Below are positions 1 to 9,277 of a stretch of DNA of 64,000 nucleotides, piece by piece. Numbering within the stretch: position 1 is the first letter of the stretch; every line of letters starts with the position of its first letter. Under the pieces are notes generated by a model. The model had not been told where the DNA came from, did no database searches, and saw only the letters and a program-made list of their open reading frames with translations. Origin of the DNA: Gammaproteobacteria bacterium MFB021 (GTDB lineage: Bacteria; Pseudomonadota; Gammaproteobacteria; Pseudomonadales; Halomonadaceae); contig JNVT01000022.1 in the NCBI GenBank assembly GCA_000737985.1, positions 1 to 64,000 on the forward strand. The letters run 5' to 3'. The translations under genes were made by a program, and so were the position numbers.

Positions 1-1
1 G

Positions 2-511
2 CCCGATCCGGCGCTGATCCAGGCGCTGGCACGGGCAATGGCCGCCGAACCCGACAGCGGCGATCACTTCGATGCCCAGGTGTGGCTGCTCGACATGCAG
101 TCGCGCCTGGCCCGGCGTCATCCCACTGCCTATCCCGATCGCCAGGCGCGCTTGCGCCTACTGCAGCGCGTTTACGTCGAAGCGCGTCGCGTCGCCCTGC
201 CACCGGCACTGGTGCTGGCACTGATCGATGTCGAGAGTCGCTTCCATCCCGCGGCCCGCTCGAGTGCCGGGGCGCGCGGGCTGATGCAGGTGATGCCGTT
301 CTGGAAGGCCGAGATCGGCCGTCCACAGGACGATCTGGAGGATGCCGCCACCAATCTGCGCTACGGCTGTACCATCCTCGCCCACTATCTGGCCCGGGAG
401 AACGGTGACTGGACCCGCGCCCTGGCCCGCTACAACGGCAGCCTGGGGCGCACCACCTATCCAGAGCGCGTGATGGCGGCGTGGTACCAGCGCTGGTGGG
501 TGGCGCGCTGA
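2..511 (+). CDS. Lytic transglycosylase, SLT domain (5' end outside window)
   Basis: The reading frame is open from the first bases of the window, so the true start lies to the left; an internal ATG at 38 would give 157 residues. Numbered from that Met, the soluble lytic transglycosylase fold is clear: the catalytic Glu lies in ALIDVESRF (about residue 66), followed by GLMQVMP (81-87) and the late ALARYNGS motif. Such enzymes cleave the glycan strands of peptidoglycan in the periplasm, forming 1,6-anhydromuropeptides. The domain ends only a few residues before the stop, so this is the C-terminal catalytic part of a longer protein. A signal peptide would be in the missing part. The TGA stop overlaps the first base of the inverted-repeat element that follows. 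Confidence 0.85.
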   Translation, partial: PDPALIQALARAMAAEPDSGDHFDAQVWLLDMQSRLARRHPTAYPDRQARLRLLQRVYVEARRVALPPALVLALIDVESRFHPAARSSAGARGLMQVMPFWKAEIGRPQDDLEDAATNLRYGCTILAHYLARENGDWTRALARYNGSLGRTTYPERVMAAWYQRWWVAR

Positions 512-653
512 GAGGGTGTTTACAAAATGCCTGCGCTCGACGATACGGCGTTGAAAACGACCTCAAAGTACTCATTTACACCGCGTAAACTCCGTCTTTT
601 CGGCCGATTTCGCCTTGTCTCGCCTTCGCTCGTCGAATTTGTAAACACCCTCT
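511..653. repeat. 143-bp inverted-repeat element (MITE/REP-like)
   Basis: AGAGGGTGTTTACAAA at 511-526 has its exact reverse complement at 638-653. Further inside, TCGACGA (from 537) faces TCGTCGA (from 630), and the centre contains TTTACACCGCGTAAA, so most of the element can fold into one long imperfect hairpin. It has no ORF and fills the gap between two convergent genes. Its left end touches the stop codon of the transglycosylase. It looks like a dispersed intergenic repeat that could also act as a transcription barrier; copy number cannot be judged from this window. Confidence 0.7.
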
Positions 654-677
654 GAGTGCCGCGCGCGCGGCGTCGGA

Positions 678-1196
678 TCAGACCTGCTTGCGGTCCTCGA
701 CTTCGGTGTGCGAAGTGCCCGGCGGCAGCGGATGCCCCTTGACCCGCTCGGCACGGGTGGCCTCGCGCACTTCGAGGATCTCGATCTCGTAGCTCAGCGT
801 CTGCCCCGCCAGCGGGTGGTTGGCATCCACGGTGACGCTGTCGGCCCCGGCGGCGATCACCGTCACCGTGTGCGGCCCCTCCGGCCCCTGGGCCTGGAAG
901 CGCGCGCCCGCCTGCAGCGGCTGGTCGGCGGGAAAGGCGCTACGCGCGGTCTCGCTGACCAGCGCTTCGTCGCGCTCGCCATAGCTCTGCGCCGGGCTCA
1001 GCGTCACACGCATCTGCGCGCCGGGTGCCGCATCCGCCAAGTGCGCTTCGAGCGCCGCGAACAGGTTGCCGTGGCCGTGCAGATAGCTCAGCGGCTGCTG
1101 GCGCGCGCGGGAGTCATCGAGGATGCGCCCATCGGCATCGCACAAACGGTAGTGCAGCGTGGCGACACGCCCCGGCGTGATGGTGATTGGCGTCAT
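678..1196 (-). CDS. FKBP-type peptidyl-prolyl isomerase, SlyD-like
   Basis: A 172-residue cytoplasmic prolyl isomerase/chaperone of the SlyD/SlpA type. The N-terminal FKBP strand (GRVATLHYRL) is followed by LDDSR, and the insert-in-flap chaperone domain spans roughly residues 75-115. The family motif NHPLAGQTL is at 126-134. The start at 1196 is chosen because AGGA lies seven bases upstream; a longer frame to 1253 has no support. The protein ends DRKQV and lacks the His/Cys-rich metal-binding tail of E. coli SlyD, so a nickel-storage role is unlikely. It lies 60 bases downstream of the rfaH-like gene on the same strand. SlyD versus SlpA naming is uncertain. Confidence 0.85.
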   Translation of the reverse strand: MTPITITPGRVATLHYRLCDADGRILDDSRARQQPLSYLHGHGNLFAALEAHLADAAPGAQMRVTLSPAQSYGERDEALVSETARSAFPADQPLQAGARFQAQGPEGPHTVTVIAAGADSVTVDANHPLAGQTLSYEIEILEVREATRAERVKGHPLPPGTSHTEVEDRKQV

Positions 1197-1256
1197 GGAT
1201 CGTTCCTGAAGGTCGTGCTTGGAAAGAAGTGATCGCGGCGGCTTTTCGCACAAAAC

Positions 1257-1793
1257 CTAGGAAACCGGCTTGCGCAGCGCCTCCACTGGCAACTCCAGCC
1301 GCTGGGTCTGCTGCAGCAGGTTGAGCAGCACGATGGCGCGCTCTTCGCCCTTCTGCGCGTCGAATATCGCCTGCAGGGCGCGAAACGGCCCGTCGGTGAT
1401 CTCCACCAGGTCGCCACGCCGGTAGTAGACATTGGCGCGCTCGCGGCTGGTATCCGCCGCGACACGGTCGCGCAGGGTCGCGATCAGCGCATCCTGTACC
1501 GCCACCGGCTCATGGCCGAAGCCGACCAGCCGCAGCACGCCGCGGGTGGAGCGAATCGGGCGCCAGTTGCTGGCGAGGCGGTCGAGGCGAATGAACAGAT
1601 AGTGGGGAAACAGCGGCTCGGCTACCCAGACCAGCTTGCCGCGGCGGCGCTTCTGGACTTCCAGCACCGGGTGGAACACCTCGTAGCCCTGGTTGTCCAG
1701 ATGTTCGCTGGCGCGAAACGACTCACCGCCCTTGCACTGGATCACATACCAGCGAGGCAGCGCGTCACCGTCGTTCGTCGACTCCGTGGTCAT
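1257..1793 (-). CDS. rfaH: Transcription antitermination protein RfaH
   Basis: A 178-residue NusG paralogue. The NGN domain begins with RWYVIQCKGGESFRASEHL and contains the RfaH-typical EPLFPHYLFIRL (about 59-70). The C-terminal part has the KOW-like stretch GDLVEITDGPFRALQAIF. RfaH binds RNA polymerase at ops sites and raises distal expression of long operons such as those for LPS, capsule and conjugation. The start at 1793 has AGGA eight bases upstream, giving MTTEST; the frame continues to 1817 without a better signal. RfaH rather than NusG is supported by length, by the PHYLFI motif and by the absence of secE/ribosomal neighbours. Confidence 0.88.
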   Translation of the reverse strand: MTTESTNDGDALPRWYVIQCKGGESFRASEHLDNQGYEVFHPVLEVQKRRRGKLVWVAEPLFPHYLFIRLDRLASNWRPIRSTRGVLRLVGFGHEPVAVQDALIATLRDRVAADTSRERANVYYRRGDLVEITDGPFRALQAIFDAQKGEERAIVLLNLLQQTQRLELPVEALRKPVS

Positions 1794-1951
1794 GCTCGTC
1801 TTCCTGATCGCGATCATAATCCCGTGGCGTGCCCGGGTAGGGAAGCGTGGTCATCAGATCCCCCGCGCCAGACGCGACACGATCGGCTAGAGTAGCATTT
1901 TTCGCGTCACCACGTCCGCCCGCGACGCGGCGGACCCTGTCTGGAGGTTGC

Positions 1952-3316
1952 ATGCAACGCGAGCCACGCGACTGGCTGACATCGTGCCGGGTGTATCTGC
2001 GCGCCCCGGTCATCACCCTGCTGTTTCTGGGGTTTTCCGCGGGCCTGCCCTATCTCCTGGTGTTCTCCACCCTGACCGCCTGGCTCGAGGACAGCGGCGT
2101 CGACGTCGCCGCCATCGGCTTCTTCAGCTGGATCGGCATGCTCTATTCGATCAAGCTGTTCTGGGCGCCGATCGTCGACCGCGTGCGCCTGCCGCTGCTG
2201 GGGCGTGCACTGGGCCAGCGGCGCAGCTGGATGCTGCTGGGGCAGGCGCTGATCGCCGCCGGTCTGTTCGGGCTCTCCGGCGTCGATCCGCTGGGGCATC
2301 TGCCGCTGGTGGCCGCCTTCGCCCTGCTCACCGCCTTCGGCGCGGCGACCCAGGATATCGTCATCGACGCCTACCGCATCGAATCGGGGGAGGCCGAGAT
2401 CCAGGCGGCGATGGCCTCGACCTATATCATCGGCTACCGCATCGGCATCGTGGTCGCCGGCGCCGGGGCGCTATATATCGCCGACGCCGCCTCCTGGTCG
2501 GCGGCCTATCTGAGCATGGCGGCACTGGTCGGCATCGGCATGCTCACGGTGCTGTTGCGTCCCGAGCCGCCGCGCCAGCAGGGCCTGGGCCGGGTACTGT
2601 TCCATCCGCGGGTCAAGCGCTTCCTGCGCGCCGGCGCTTCGCGCCCCGAGTGGCAGCGCCGCGCCGGGGTATGGCTGATCGCCGCGGTGGCCTGCCCCGT
2701 GGCGGATTTCTTCCAGCGCTACGCGCGCCTGGCCTTGGCCCTGCTGCTGTTCGTGGCAATCTACCGCATCGGCGATATCGTGATGGCGGCGATGGCCAAC
2801 CCGCTCTACCTGAGTCTGGGCTTCACCAAGAGCGAGATCGCCAGCGTGACCAAGGTGTTCGGCGTCGCCATGACCATTGGCGGTGGCGTGCTCGGCGGGC
2901 TGCTGGTGGTGCGCTACGGCCTGGCACGCATGCTGGTGATCGGCGGCATCGCGGTGGCGCTGACCAACATGGCGTTCGCGGTGCTGGCTCTGGGCGGAAA
3001 GAGCCTGCCGCTGCTGGTACTCACCATCACCGGCGACAACCTCGCCAACGGCCTCGCCAGCACGGTGTTCATCGCCTTCCTGTCGAGCCTCACCTCACGC
3101 GCCTACACCGCGACCCAGTACGCACTGTTCTCGTCGCTGATGACGCTGCCGGGCAAGTTCATCGGCGGCTTTTCGGGGGTCGCCGTGGCCAATCTGGGCT
3201 TCGCCCCCTTTTTCGTCCTGAGCGGGCTGCTCGGAGTCCCGGCGATCGCCCTGGCCTGGTGGCTGGGCCGGCGCCTGCCGGCACTCGGCGCGGCACGCGA
3301 CACGCCGGCGCGCTGA
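1952..3316 (+). CDS. ampG: AmpG-type muropeptide MFS permease
   Basis: A 454-residue polytopic inner-membrane protein with about 12-14 hydrophobic segments. The opening LLFLGFSAGLPYLLVFSTLTAWL, followed by GFFSWIGMLYSIKLFWAPIVDR and RRSWMLLGQ, is characteristic of AmpG, which imports anhydromuropeptides for recycling and thereby feeds beta-lactamase induction signalling. GGAGG at 1943-1947 precedes the ATG at 1952; an upstream in-frame start at 1847 would add an unlikely non-hydrophobic leader. It is transcribed divergently from rfaH. It could be a broader AmpG-like exporter/importer, but the N-terminal signature is strong. The transglycosylase at the left edge would make its substrates, though no operon link is seen. 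Confidence 0.85.
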   Translation: MQREPRDWLTSCRVYLRAPVITLLFLGFSAGLPYLLVFSTLTAWLEDSGVDVAAIGFFSWIGMLYSIKLFWAPIVDRVRLPLLGRALGQRRSWMLLGQALIAAGLFGLSGVDPLGHLPLVAAFALLTAFGAATQDIVIDAYRIESGEAEIQAAMASTYIIGYRIGIVVAGAGALYIADAASWSAAYLSMAALVGIGMLTVLLRPEPPRQQGLGRVLFHPRVKRFLRAGASRPEWQRRAGVWLIAAVACPVADFFQRYARLALALLLFVAIYRIGDIVMAAMANPLYLSLGFTKSEIASVTKVFGVAMTIGGGVLGGLLVVRYGLARMLVIGGIAVALTNMAFAVLALGGKSLPLLVLTITGDNLANGLASTVFIAFLSSLTSRAYTATQYALFSSLMTLPGKFIGGFSGVAVANLGFAPFFVLSGLLGVPAIALAWWLGRRLPALGAARDTPAR

Positions 3317-3340
3317 AGCGGCGGCCGGCCTCCTCGGCGG

Positions 3341-5182
3341 TCACTGGCTGCGGCGGCCCTCGCCGGCGCGCGCGCAGGGCTGACGCGAGAGCCACTCCAG
3401 CGCGCCGTCCGAGGCGGCCCATTGATCGCGCATCAGTTGGCGGTATTGCCACGCCTCGGCGCGGGTGCCGGGCTCAGGCATATCGACGCTCAAGCGCGCC
3501 GGGCGCGGGCGATCCTCGCACAGTACGCGCACGATATAGGGGTTGGCGGCGCATACCTCACCGAGTACCGCACGCGCATCGTCATGCCGCGCCAGACGGT
3601 AGAGCGCCAGCACCCGCCCCATCTGCACACCCAGCATGTCGGCGCCTTCCGGTCCGGCCTCGCTCACCGCCAGTGCCTGGTCGTCGTTGCCCTCACGCAG
3701 CAGTTGGTCGATCACCAGCTCGCGCAGGCCCAGGCTATCCTCGGCGTCCAGCGCTAAAAGCCGCTGCGCCAGCGCCCGCGCCTGGGGCCCGGCACCGCGC
3801 TCCATACCGATCACCAGCGCCAGGCCGGTGCGCAGCAGCGTGGCATTGTCGGCGTCGTGCCAGGAGAAGGTGCCGCCGGCATCCTCGAGCTGGGTCAGCC
3901 AAGCGCCGTAGCGCTCGGCCAAAGGGGTGAAGAAGGTATCGACCATCCATGGCAGGCTGCCGAAGCGGCTCGCCAGCGCCAGGGTCAATGCCTGCATCAC
4001 CTTGGGCGCGTCGAGCCACTCGGGGTTGGCACACAGCCCTTGAAGCCACTGCGGCGCAGTGACCCAGGGGTCACCGAGGAATCCGAGTGCGGCGTCCTCG
4101 TCGATCTCGATCTCACAGGCTTCGATCCAGCCAGCGTAGAGTGATGCCTCGCGCCGGCTGGGCTCGTAGAGCAGCGCCCCCTCCGGCGAACGCGACAGCA
4201 CCAGCCGCGGCGGCCGCTGCTGAGTGTGCAGCAGCGCCTGCAGCGCGGTCAGCGGCCCGGCCAGCGCCTCCTCGGAGTTGATCACCTGTTCGGCGAGGGT
4301 CGACTCGGGATCGTCGGCCAGCTCGGCGATGAAGTCGAGCTGGTCGGGGTCGGCCTGGTGCTGGCGTGCCAGCCGTCGCCACCAGAACGCCGCGCGCTGG
4401 CGCGCCTTGCCCACGTTGCCCTCATGCAGCAGCACCATGGCTTCGATATAGGCCAGCGACGGTGAGTCCGGCAGCGTGCGCTGGGCGCTCTGGAACGCCT
4501 CGCGGGCACTGGCCAGGTCACCGCTGTCGAGATGCATCAGACACAGTCGCTCGTAGGCCGCGGCGCGCAGGAAATCGGGGCCACTGGCGATGACGCGTTC
4601 GATCAGCGTCGTGCGCTTGCGCAGGAAGCCGCGCTCCTGATAGAGGTCGATCAGGATCTCGAAGGCCGGCTCGATCTGCTCGGCCAGCGCCTGCCAGTCA
4701 CGCTCGCCGGCGAACAGCGACTCGAGAATCTGCTGGGCGCGGCCGTTGTTGCCGCTTTCGGCGGAGACGATACCCGCTTCGAGCAGCGCCTGTGCCGGCG
4801 CCTTGCGGCTCTCCAGCGCGGCCTTCAGCGTCTCGCCGCGCCATTCACGCAGCGACAACATCCACATCAGATGCGCCGGCACCCCACTCGGCAGGCTCAC
4901 CCGCCGGCAGCAGTCGCGGTAGGCGCGCCCCGAATCGCACCAGCAGGGTTCATCGGGCCGCGGCTCGGCCAGCGGTTCGCAGTCGAATTGGCGCCGTACC
5001 AGCGGCGTCTGGTTCCAGATGATCGGCGCCAGCGCCTGGGCCATGTCCAGACTGCCGCCGCAATGCTCGGCGCCCTGCGTGCGCGCCCATGCCATCAGTG
5101 CCGGGTAGTGTTCGTTGTCGCGAATTGTCTCGAGGGCGCCGCTGGCGTAGCCCAGCAGCTGTTCGACCCAAGCAGTCAGCAT
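3341..5182 (-). CDS. SEC-C motif and TPR-like repeat protein, function unknown
   Basis: A 613-residue soluble protein. A zinc-binding SEC-C motif, PCWCDSGRAYRDCC (about residues 83-96), is followed by a long alpha-helical region with tetratricopeptide-like helices, for example LLEAGIVSAESGNNGRAQQILESLF and AAYERLCLMHLDSGDLASAREAF. SEC-C motifs occur at the SecA C-terminus and in many uncharacterised proteins. TPR arrays usually bind partner proteins, so a scaffolding role is inferred. The start at 5182 is preceded by GGAGG. The gene converges on the ampG-like gene with a 24-bp gap and is divergent from the next gene. No specific pathway can be named. Confidence 0.7.
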   Translation of the reverse strand: MLTAWVEQLLGYASGALETIRDNEHYPALMAWARTQGAEHCGGSLDMAQALAPIIWNQTPLVRRQFDCEPLAEPRPDEPCWCDSGRAYRDCCRRVSLPSGVPAHLMWMLSLREWRGETLKAALESRKAPAQALLEAGIVSAESGNNGRAQQILESLFAGERDWQALAEQIEPAFEILIDLYQERGFLRKRTTLIERVIASGPDFLRAAAYERLCLMHLDSGDLASAREAFQSAQRTLPDSPSLAYIEAMVLLHEGNVGKARQRAAFWWRRLARQHQADPDQLDFIAELADDPESTLAEQVINSEEALAGPLTALQALLHTQQRPPRLVLSRSPEGALLYEPSRREASLYAGWIEACEIEIDEDAALGFLGDPWVTAPQWLQGLCANPEWLDAPKVMQALTLALASRFGSLPWMVDTFFTPLAERYGAWLTQLEDAGGTFSWHDADNATLLRTGLALVIGMERGAGPQARALAQRLLALDAEDSLGLRELVIDQLLREGNDDQALAVSEAGPEGADMLGVQMGRVLALYRLARHDDARAVLGEVCAANPYIVRVLCEDRPRPARLSVDMPEPGTRAEAWQYRQLMRDQWAASDGALEWLSRQPCARAGEGRRSQ

Positions 5183-5304
5183 GGCGTTCCTCCGTCCGGT
5201 TGGCCCCATCCTAGCATGCTCGGCAACAGCGCTGGCGAGGCTCGACCTGGGGTGCTAAGTTAGCCGCCGCCCGCTGTGTCCGCCGCTGTTTGCAAGGAGC
5301 AAGC

Positions 5305-7224
5305 TTGCTCTCGTTGATTCCCCCCACGCTTCGCCGCCGATCCCACGCCACCGCCAGCGACACCCCCCAGGTGCGCCTGGAGCGTGAAGGGCGCGACGAG
5401 ATCCGCCGTATCACCGCCGCGGTGGAAAAAGTGCCGTGGACCGTGAGCCTGCTGCAGATCCTCTGGACCGCCGGTCCGGTGACCCTGCTCGGCGCCTGGG
5501 GCGGCTATCTGCTCGGCTACGGCAAGGCGCCGACGATCGAAAACTACATCTTCTTCATCTCGTTCACGGTCATCACCGGCATCTTCGGCGTACTCGCCAA
5601 CCTGACCCATCACCTGACCCGCGGGCGACGCGTCGAGCGCACCTCGCAGCGCATCGAGCGGGTGATCAAGACCCTGCCGGAGCTGCTGCTGGCGACGCGC
5701 AACCTGATCGTCGAGAGCCTCGACGGTGATGCCCGACGCCGCGAGGCCGCGGCCATGCTGCTGCGCAAGCAGGACCTGTCGCCGGCGGGCGTCGAGCTGG
5801 CCGCGCTGGAGCTGCTCGACGACCCCGAAAGCGCGCGCCTGATCGGCCAGATCGAGGTCTACCGCCGGGTCGGCCTGCACGCCCGTATCAGCGATCTCTT
5901 CACGACCTACCGCGAGCGTATCGAACCGCAGTTCGGCGAGCTGTTCGACCTCGCGCCCCAGGCCATCACCCTGCTGCGCGAGCGCTTCGAGGGGCACGCC
6001 CCCGACCCGCGCTATGGCGTCGCGCGGGACGAGAACTTCATCGAACGCGTGATGGCGGCGATCGAGAACGACAACGACCTGCTGATGACGCTGCAGGACG
6101 TCGAAGAGATGGTGATTCTGGCCTTCGAACTGATCAGCGGCCGCCAGATCCCGGTGCTCTCGTTCGAGTACCGCGGACGCTGGAAGCTGGCGCGCGCCTT
6201 CGACAACCTCGAGGAGGCCCGCGCGCGCCACCGCATCGCCCAGGCCACCGGGCTCTCACGACTCAAGGCGCTCAACACCTATCTCACCGAACGCTCCGCC
6301 ACGCCGCTGGCCGAGAGCGTCTCCGGCCAGCGCGCCGACGCCCTGCTCGCCCACAGCGTGGCGGCGATCGACGACCTCAGCGCGCGCATCGACGCCCAGG
6401 TGCGGGCGATCCAGAACGGGCGTAAGGAGGAGCGCCAGACGCTGCGCGACAACGCCGAGGTGCTGACCAACGCGATCAAGCTCTACAAGAGCGTCTCCAG
6501 CGCCTACGAGTCGGTCGGGCGCAGCCACGCTCACCGTCTGCGCATGGCCGAGCGCTGGGAAGCGCTCAGCGCCAACCTCTCCGACAGCACCACCCGCCTG
6601 CGCCTGGGGCCGGGGCGGCGCGGTCTGCGCATTCGCGAAAGCAAGATCGCCCTCGACGACGAGGCCAAGGCGGAGGTGTGCAAGCTGCTCGGCCGCTATA
6701 TGGAGAAGGCCAACATCGGCACCTTCCGCGACCGCCTGCGCCAGGCCGAACGCGACACCCAGCTGAGCGTTGGCGTCGATACCGCCAAGCGTGTGGCAGT
6801 GGAGATCTTCCTCGCCCTGGAGCCCCACGTGCAGCTATCGCGCCCGGCGGTACAGCGCGCCATCAACAGCTCCAACGCAGCGGACTTCGGTCAGCTCGAA
6901 CCCAACCTCTCGGCCGCGGCCAAGGCGGCCATGGGCTCGGCGATGGTACGCGAGATCGAGACCGACCTGTCGCGCACCGCCGAGTCCCTGGCCTTAGCGC
7001 TGGTGCGTCACTATCGGGTGGCGCTGGAACCGGAGGCGATGGCTTTTCTGCAGCGCCAGTATGGTGCCCGTGAAGCCACCCTGACGATGCTCACCAACGT
7101 CAATCTGGAGCGTAGCGAAACGCCCAACGTCAGCTATCTGAGTATGGCGCCACCAGCGGTAGGCACGCCGCACCGCCAGTGGTACCGCGCCCTGGTGCGC
7201 GCCCGACGGCACCTGGAGAAGTGA
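5305..7224 (+). CDS. Uncharacterised inner-membrane protein with long cytoplasmic helical domain
   Basis: A 639-residue protein I do not recognise. Two hydrophobic segments lie near the N-terminus (around SLLQILWTAGPVTLLGAWGG and YIFFISFTVITGIFGVLANL). After them come about 530 residues that are strongly charged, helical and partly coiled-coil, so a membrane anchor with a large cytoplasmic part is likely. The TTG at 5305 is chosen because AAGGAG sits five bases upstream; another in-frame TTG at 5290 lies before that site. The gene ends 7 bp before topB, suggesting cotranscription, but no functional tie to DNA topology is evident. It has no recognisable enzyme motif. Confidence 0.6.
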   Translation: MLSLIPPTLRRRSHATASDTPQVRLEREGRDEIRRITAAVEKVPWTVSLLQILWTAGPVTLLGAWGGYLLGYGKAPTIENYIFFISFTVITGIFGVLANLTHHLTRGRRVERTSQRIERVIKTLPELLLATRNLIVESLDGDARRREAAAMLLRKQDLSPAGVELAALELLDDPESARLIGQIEVYRRVGLHARISDLFTTYRERIEPQFGELFDLAPQAITLLRERFEGHAPDPRYGVARDENFIERVMAAIENDNDLLMTLQDVEEMVILAFELISGRQIPVLSFEYRGRWKLARAFDNLEEARARHRIAQATGLSRLKALNTYLTERSATPLAESVSGQRADALLAHSVAAIDDLSARIDAQVRAIQNGRKEERQTLRDNAEVLTNAIKLYKSVSSAYESVGRSHAHRLRMAERWEALSANLSDSTTRLRLGPGRRGLRIRESKIALDDEAKAEVCKLLGRYMEKANIGTFRDRLRQAERDTQLSVGVDTAKRVAVEIFLALEPHVQLSRPAVQRAINSSNAADFGQLEPNLSAAAKAAMGSAMVREIETDLSRTAESLALALVRHYRVALEPEAMAFLQRQYGAREATLTMLTNVNLERSETPNVSYLSMAPPAVGTPHRQWYRALVRARRHLEK

Positions 7225-7231
7225 ACCGCGC

Positions 7232-9277
7232 ATGCGTCTGATCGTCGCCGAAAAGCCCAGCCTGGCCCGGGCCATCGCCGCGGCCCTGCCCGCCCCGGCG
7301 GTACGCCGCGAAGGCTATCTGGAAGCCGGGGATACCTGCGTCAGCTGGTGTCTAGGCCATCTGCTGGAACAGGCCCCGCCGGAGGCCTACGACCCCCGCT
7401 ACCAGCAGTGGCGGCTCGACGATCTGCCCATCGTGCCGGGCCGCTGGCAGCTGGTACCGCGCCCCCAGGCCCGTGGCCAGCTCGCGGTGCTGCGCAAGCT
7501 GCTCAAGCGCGCCACCAGCGTGGTCCACGCCGGCGACCCCGACCGCGAGGGCCAGCTGCTGGTGCAGGAGGCGCTCGACCATCTGGGCTGGCGCGGCCCG
7601 CTGCAGCGCCTGCTGGTACAGGATCTCAACCGCCCGGCGGTGGCCAAGGCGCTGGCCCGGCTCGAGGACAACCAGCGCTATCAGCCGCTGTTCGCCGCCG
7701 CCGAGGCGCGCTCGCGGGCGGACTGGCTGTATGGCATCAACCTGACCCGGGCGTGGACGCTGATCGGCCGCCAGGCGGGTTACGACGGCCTGCTCTCGGT
7801 GGGCCGGGTACAGACCCCGGTACTCGGGCTGGTGGTGCGCCGCGACCGTGAGATCGCCGCTTTCGAACCCTATCCGTTCTATCCGCTATGGGCCGATCTG
7901 GCGGTCGCCGCCGGCGAGCTGCGCGCCTGGTGGCTGCCCGGCGAGAACCAGCCGCTGGATGCCCAGGGGCGCCTGCTCGACCCACGTCCGGCCCAGGCGC
8001 TGGCCGCGCGCCTGCCCGGCAGTGAGGGTCGATTGGCGACGCTGGAGCAGCGCCGACAGCGCCAGGCGGCGCCCCTGCCCTACTCGCTCTCGGCGCTGCA
8101 GGTGGACGCCGCACGGCGTTTCGGGCTCTCCGCCAAGCGGGTGCTGGACGTGTGTCAGGCGCTCTACGAGCGGCACCAGCTGATCACCTACCCGCGCTCG
8201 GACTGCCGCTATCTGCCGGCGGCCCACCACGGCGAGGCGGCACGCACCCTGGCGAGCGCCTGCCAGCACGATGCGACGCTGACGCAGTGGGTGCGGGGGG
8301 CCGACTTCACCCGGCGCTCCAAAGCCTGGGACGACGCCAAGGTCGGCGCCCACCATGCCCTGGCGCCGAGCGGACGTCCGGCGGATATCGAGCGCCTGAC
8401 CCGCGACGAAGCCAATCTGTTCCGGCTCATCGCGCGTAACGTGGTGGCGCAGTTCTACCCGCCGCTGGAGACCTTCGAAACCCGAGCGCTGTTCGAGATC
8501 CTCGACGAGCGCTTCCAGGCCAAGGGGCGCGAGATCCTCGAGCCTGGCTGGAAGCCGCTGTTCACCACCCGCGACGACGTACCTACGCTGCCCGCGCTGC
8601 ACCAGGGCGAGACGGCCCGCGTGCTGGGCGCCGAGGTCGAGAGCCGCGAGACGCGCCCCCCTGAGCCGTTCACCGATGCCAGTCTGATCAAGGCGATGAT
8701 GAACATCGCACGCTATGTGGATGACCCCGAGGTCAAGCGCACCCTGCGCGAGACCGACGGCCTGGGTACCGAGGCGACCCGGGCCGGCATCATCGAGACC
8801 CTGCTCACCCGCGGCTACTTGGTGCGCGAGGCCAAGGCGCTGCGCGCTTCGCGAACCGGCCACGCCTTGATCGATTCGCTGCCGCCGGCGGCCTCGCAGC
8901 CGGAACGCACCGCTCTATGGGAGCAGCGTCTGACCCGCATCGCCGAGGGCAATGCCGAGGCGCAGCCCTTCGTCGACGCCCTGCTCACGGACCTGCGCCA
9001 GCTGCTCGGCCAGGCCAGTGCGGGCAAGCTGGACCAGGCGCTCAAGGCCGCACGCCAGAGCGCCGCGCCGGAGGCCGCCAAACCGGCTCGCGGCAAACGC
9101 CACACGGCCAAGCGCGGCAGCGGCGGGCAGTCGCGCCGGCGTAGCGGCAGCAAGAGCGGTACTGGCACCAAGCGCAGTGCTGACACCCAGAGCAGTACCG
9201 ATACAAAGAGCGGCACGGGTACCACCCGCAAGCCGCGTAGCCGTCGCGGCAGCCGCACCCAGGGGTCTGGATCATGA
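7232..9277 (+). CDS. topB: DNA topoisomerase III
   Basis: A 681-residue type IA topoisomerase that decatenates and relaxes DNA by single-strand passage. The Toprim domain starts MRLIVAEKPSLARAIA and contains the acidic GDPDREGQ (about 101-108). The active-site tyrosine is in LITYPRSDC (about residue 321). The core resembles TopB of Pseudomonas. The last 60 or so residues form a Ser/Thr/Gly/Arg/Lys-rich basic tail in degenerate repeats (SGTGTKR, SADTQ, SSTDTK, SGTGTTRK), probably a flexible DNA-binding extension. The stop overlaps the start of panE by four bases (ATGA), showing translational coupling. Confidence 0.93.
   Translation: MRLIVAEKPSLARAIAAALPAPAVRREGYLEAGDTCVSWCLGHLLEQAPPEAYDPRYQQWRLDDLPIVPGRWQLVPRPQARGQLAVLRKLLKRATSVVHAGDPDREGQLLVQEALDHLGWRGPLQRLLVQDLNRPAVAKALARLEDNQRYQPLFAAAEARSRADWLYGINLTRAWTLIGRQAGYDGLLSVGRVQTPVLGLVVRRDREIAAFEPYPFYPLWADLAVAAGELRAWWLPGENQPLDAQGRLLDPRPAQALAARLPGSEGRLATLEQRRQRQAAPLPYSLSALQVDAARRFGLSAKRVLDVCQALYERHQLITYPRSDCRYLPAAHHGEAARTLASACQHDATLTQWVRGADFTRRSKAWDDAKVGAHHALAPSGRPADIERLTRDEANLFRLIARNVVAQFYPPLETFETRALFEILDERFQAKGREILEPGWKPLFTTRDDVPTLPALHQGETARVLGAEVESRETRPPEPFTDASLIKAMMNIARYVDDPEVKRTLRETDGLGTEATRAGIIETLLTRGYLVREAKALRASRTGHALIDSLPPAASQPERTALWEQRLTRIAEGNAEAQPFVDALLTDLRQLLGQASAGKLDQALKAARQSAAPEAAKPARGKRHTAKRGSGGQSRRRSGSKSGTGTKRSADTQSSTDTKSGTGTTRKPRSRRGSRTQGSGS

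Noticed and set aside
1948-3930. 660-codon frame overlapping the ampG-like gene
   Set aside because: It is Arg/Ala/Pro-rich noise from a shifted frame over a clear transporter gene and runs on into the opposite-strand SEC-C gene.
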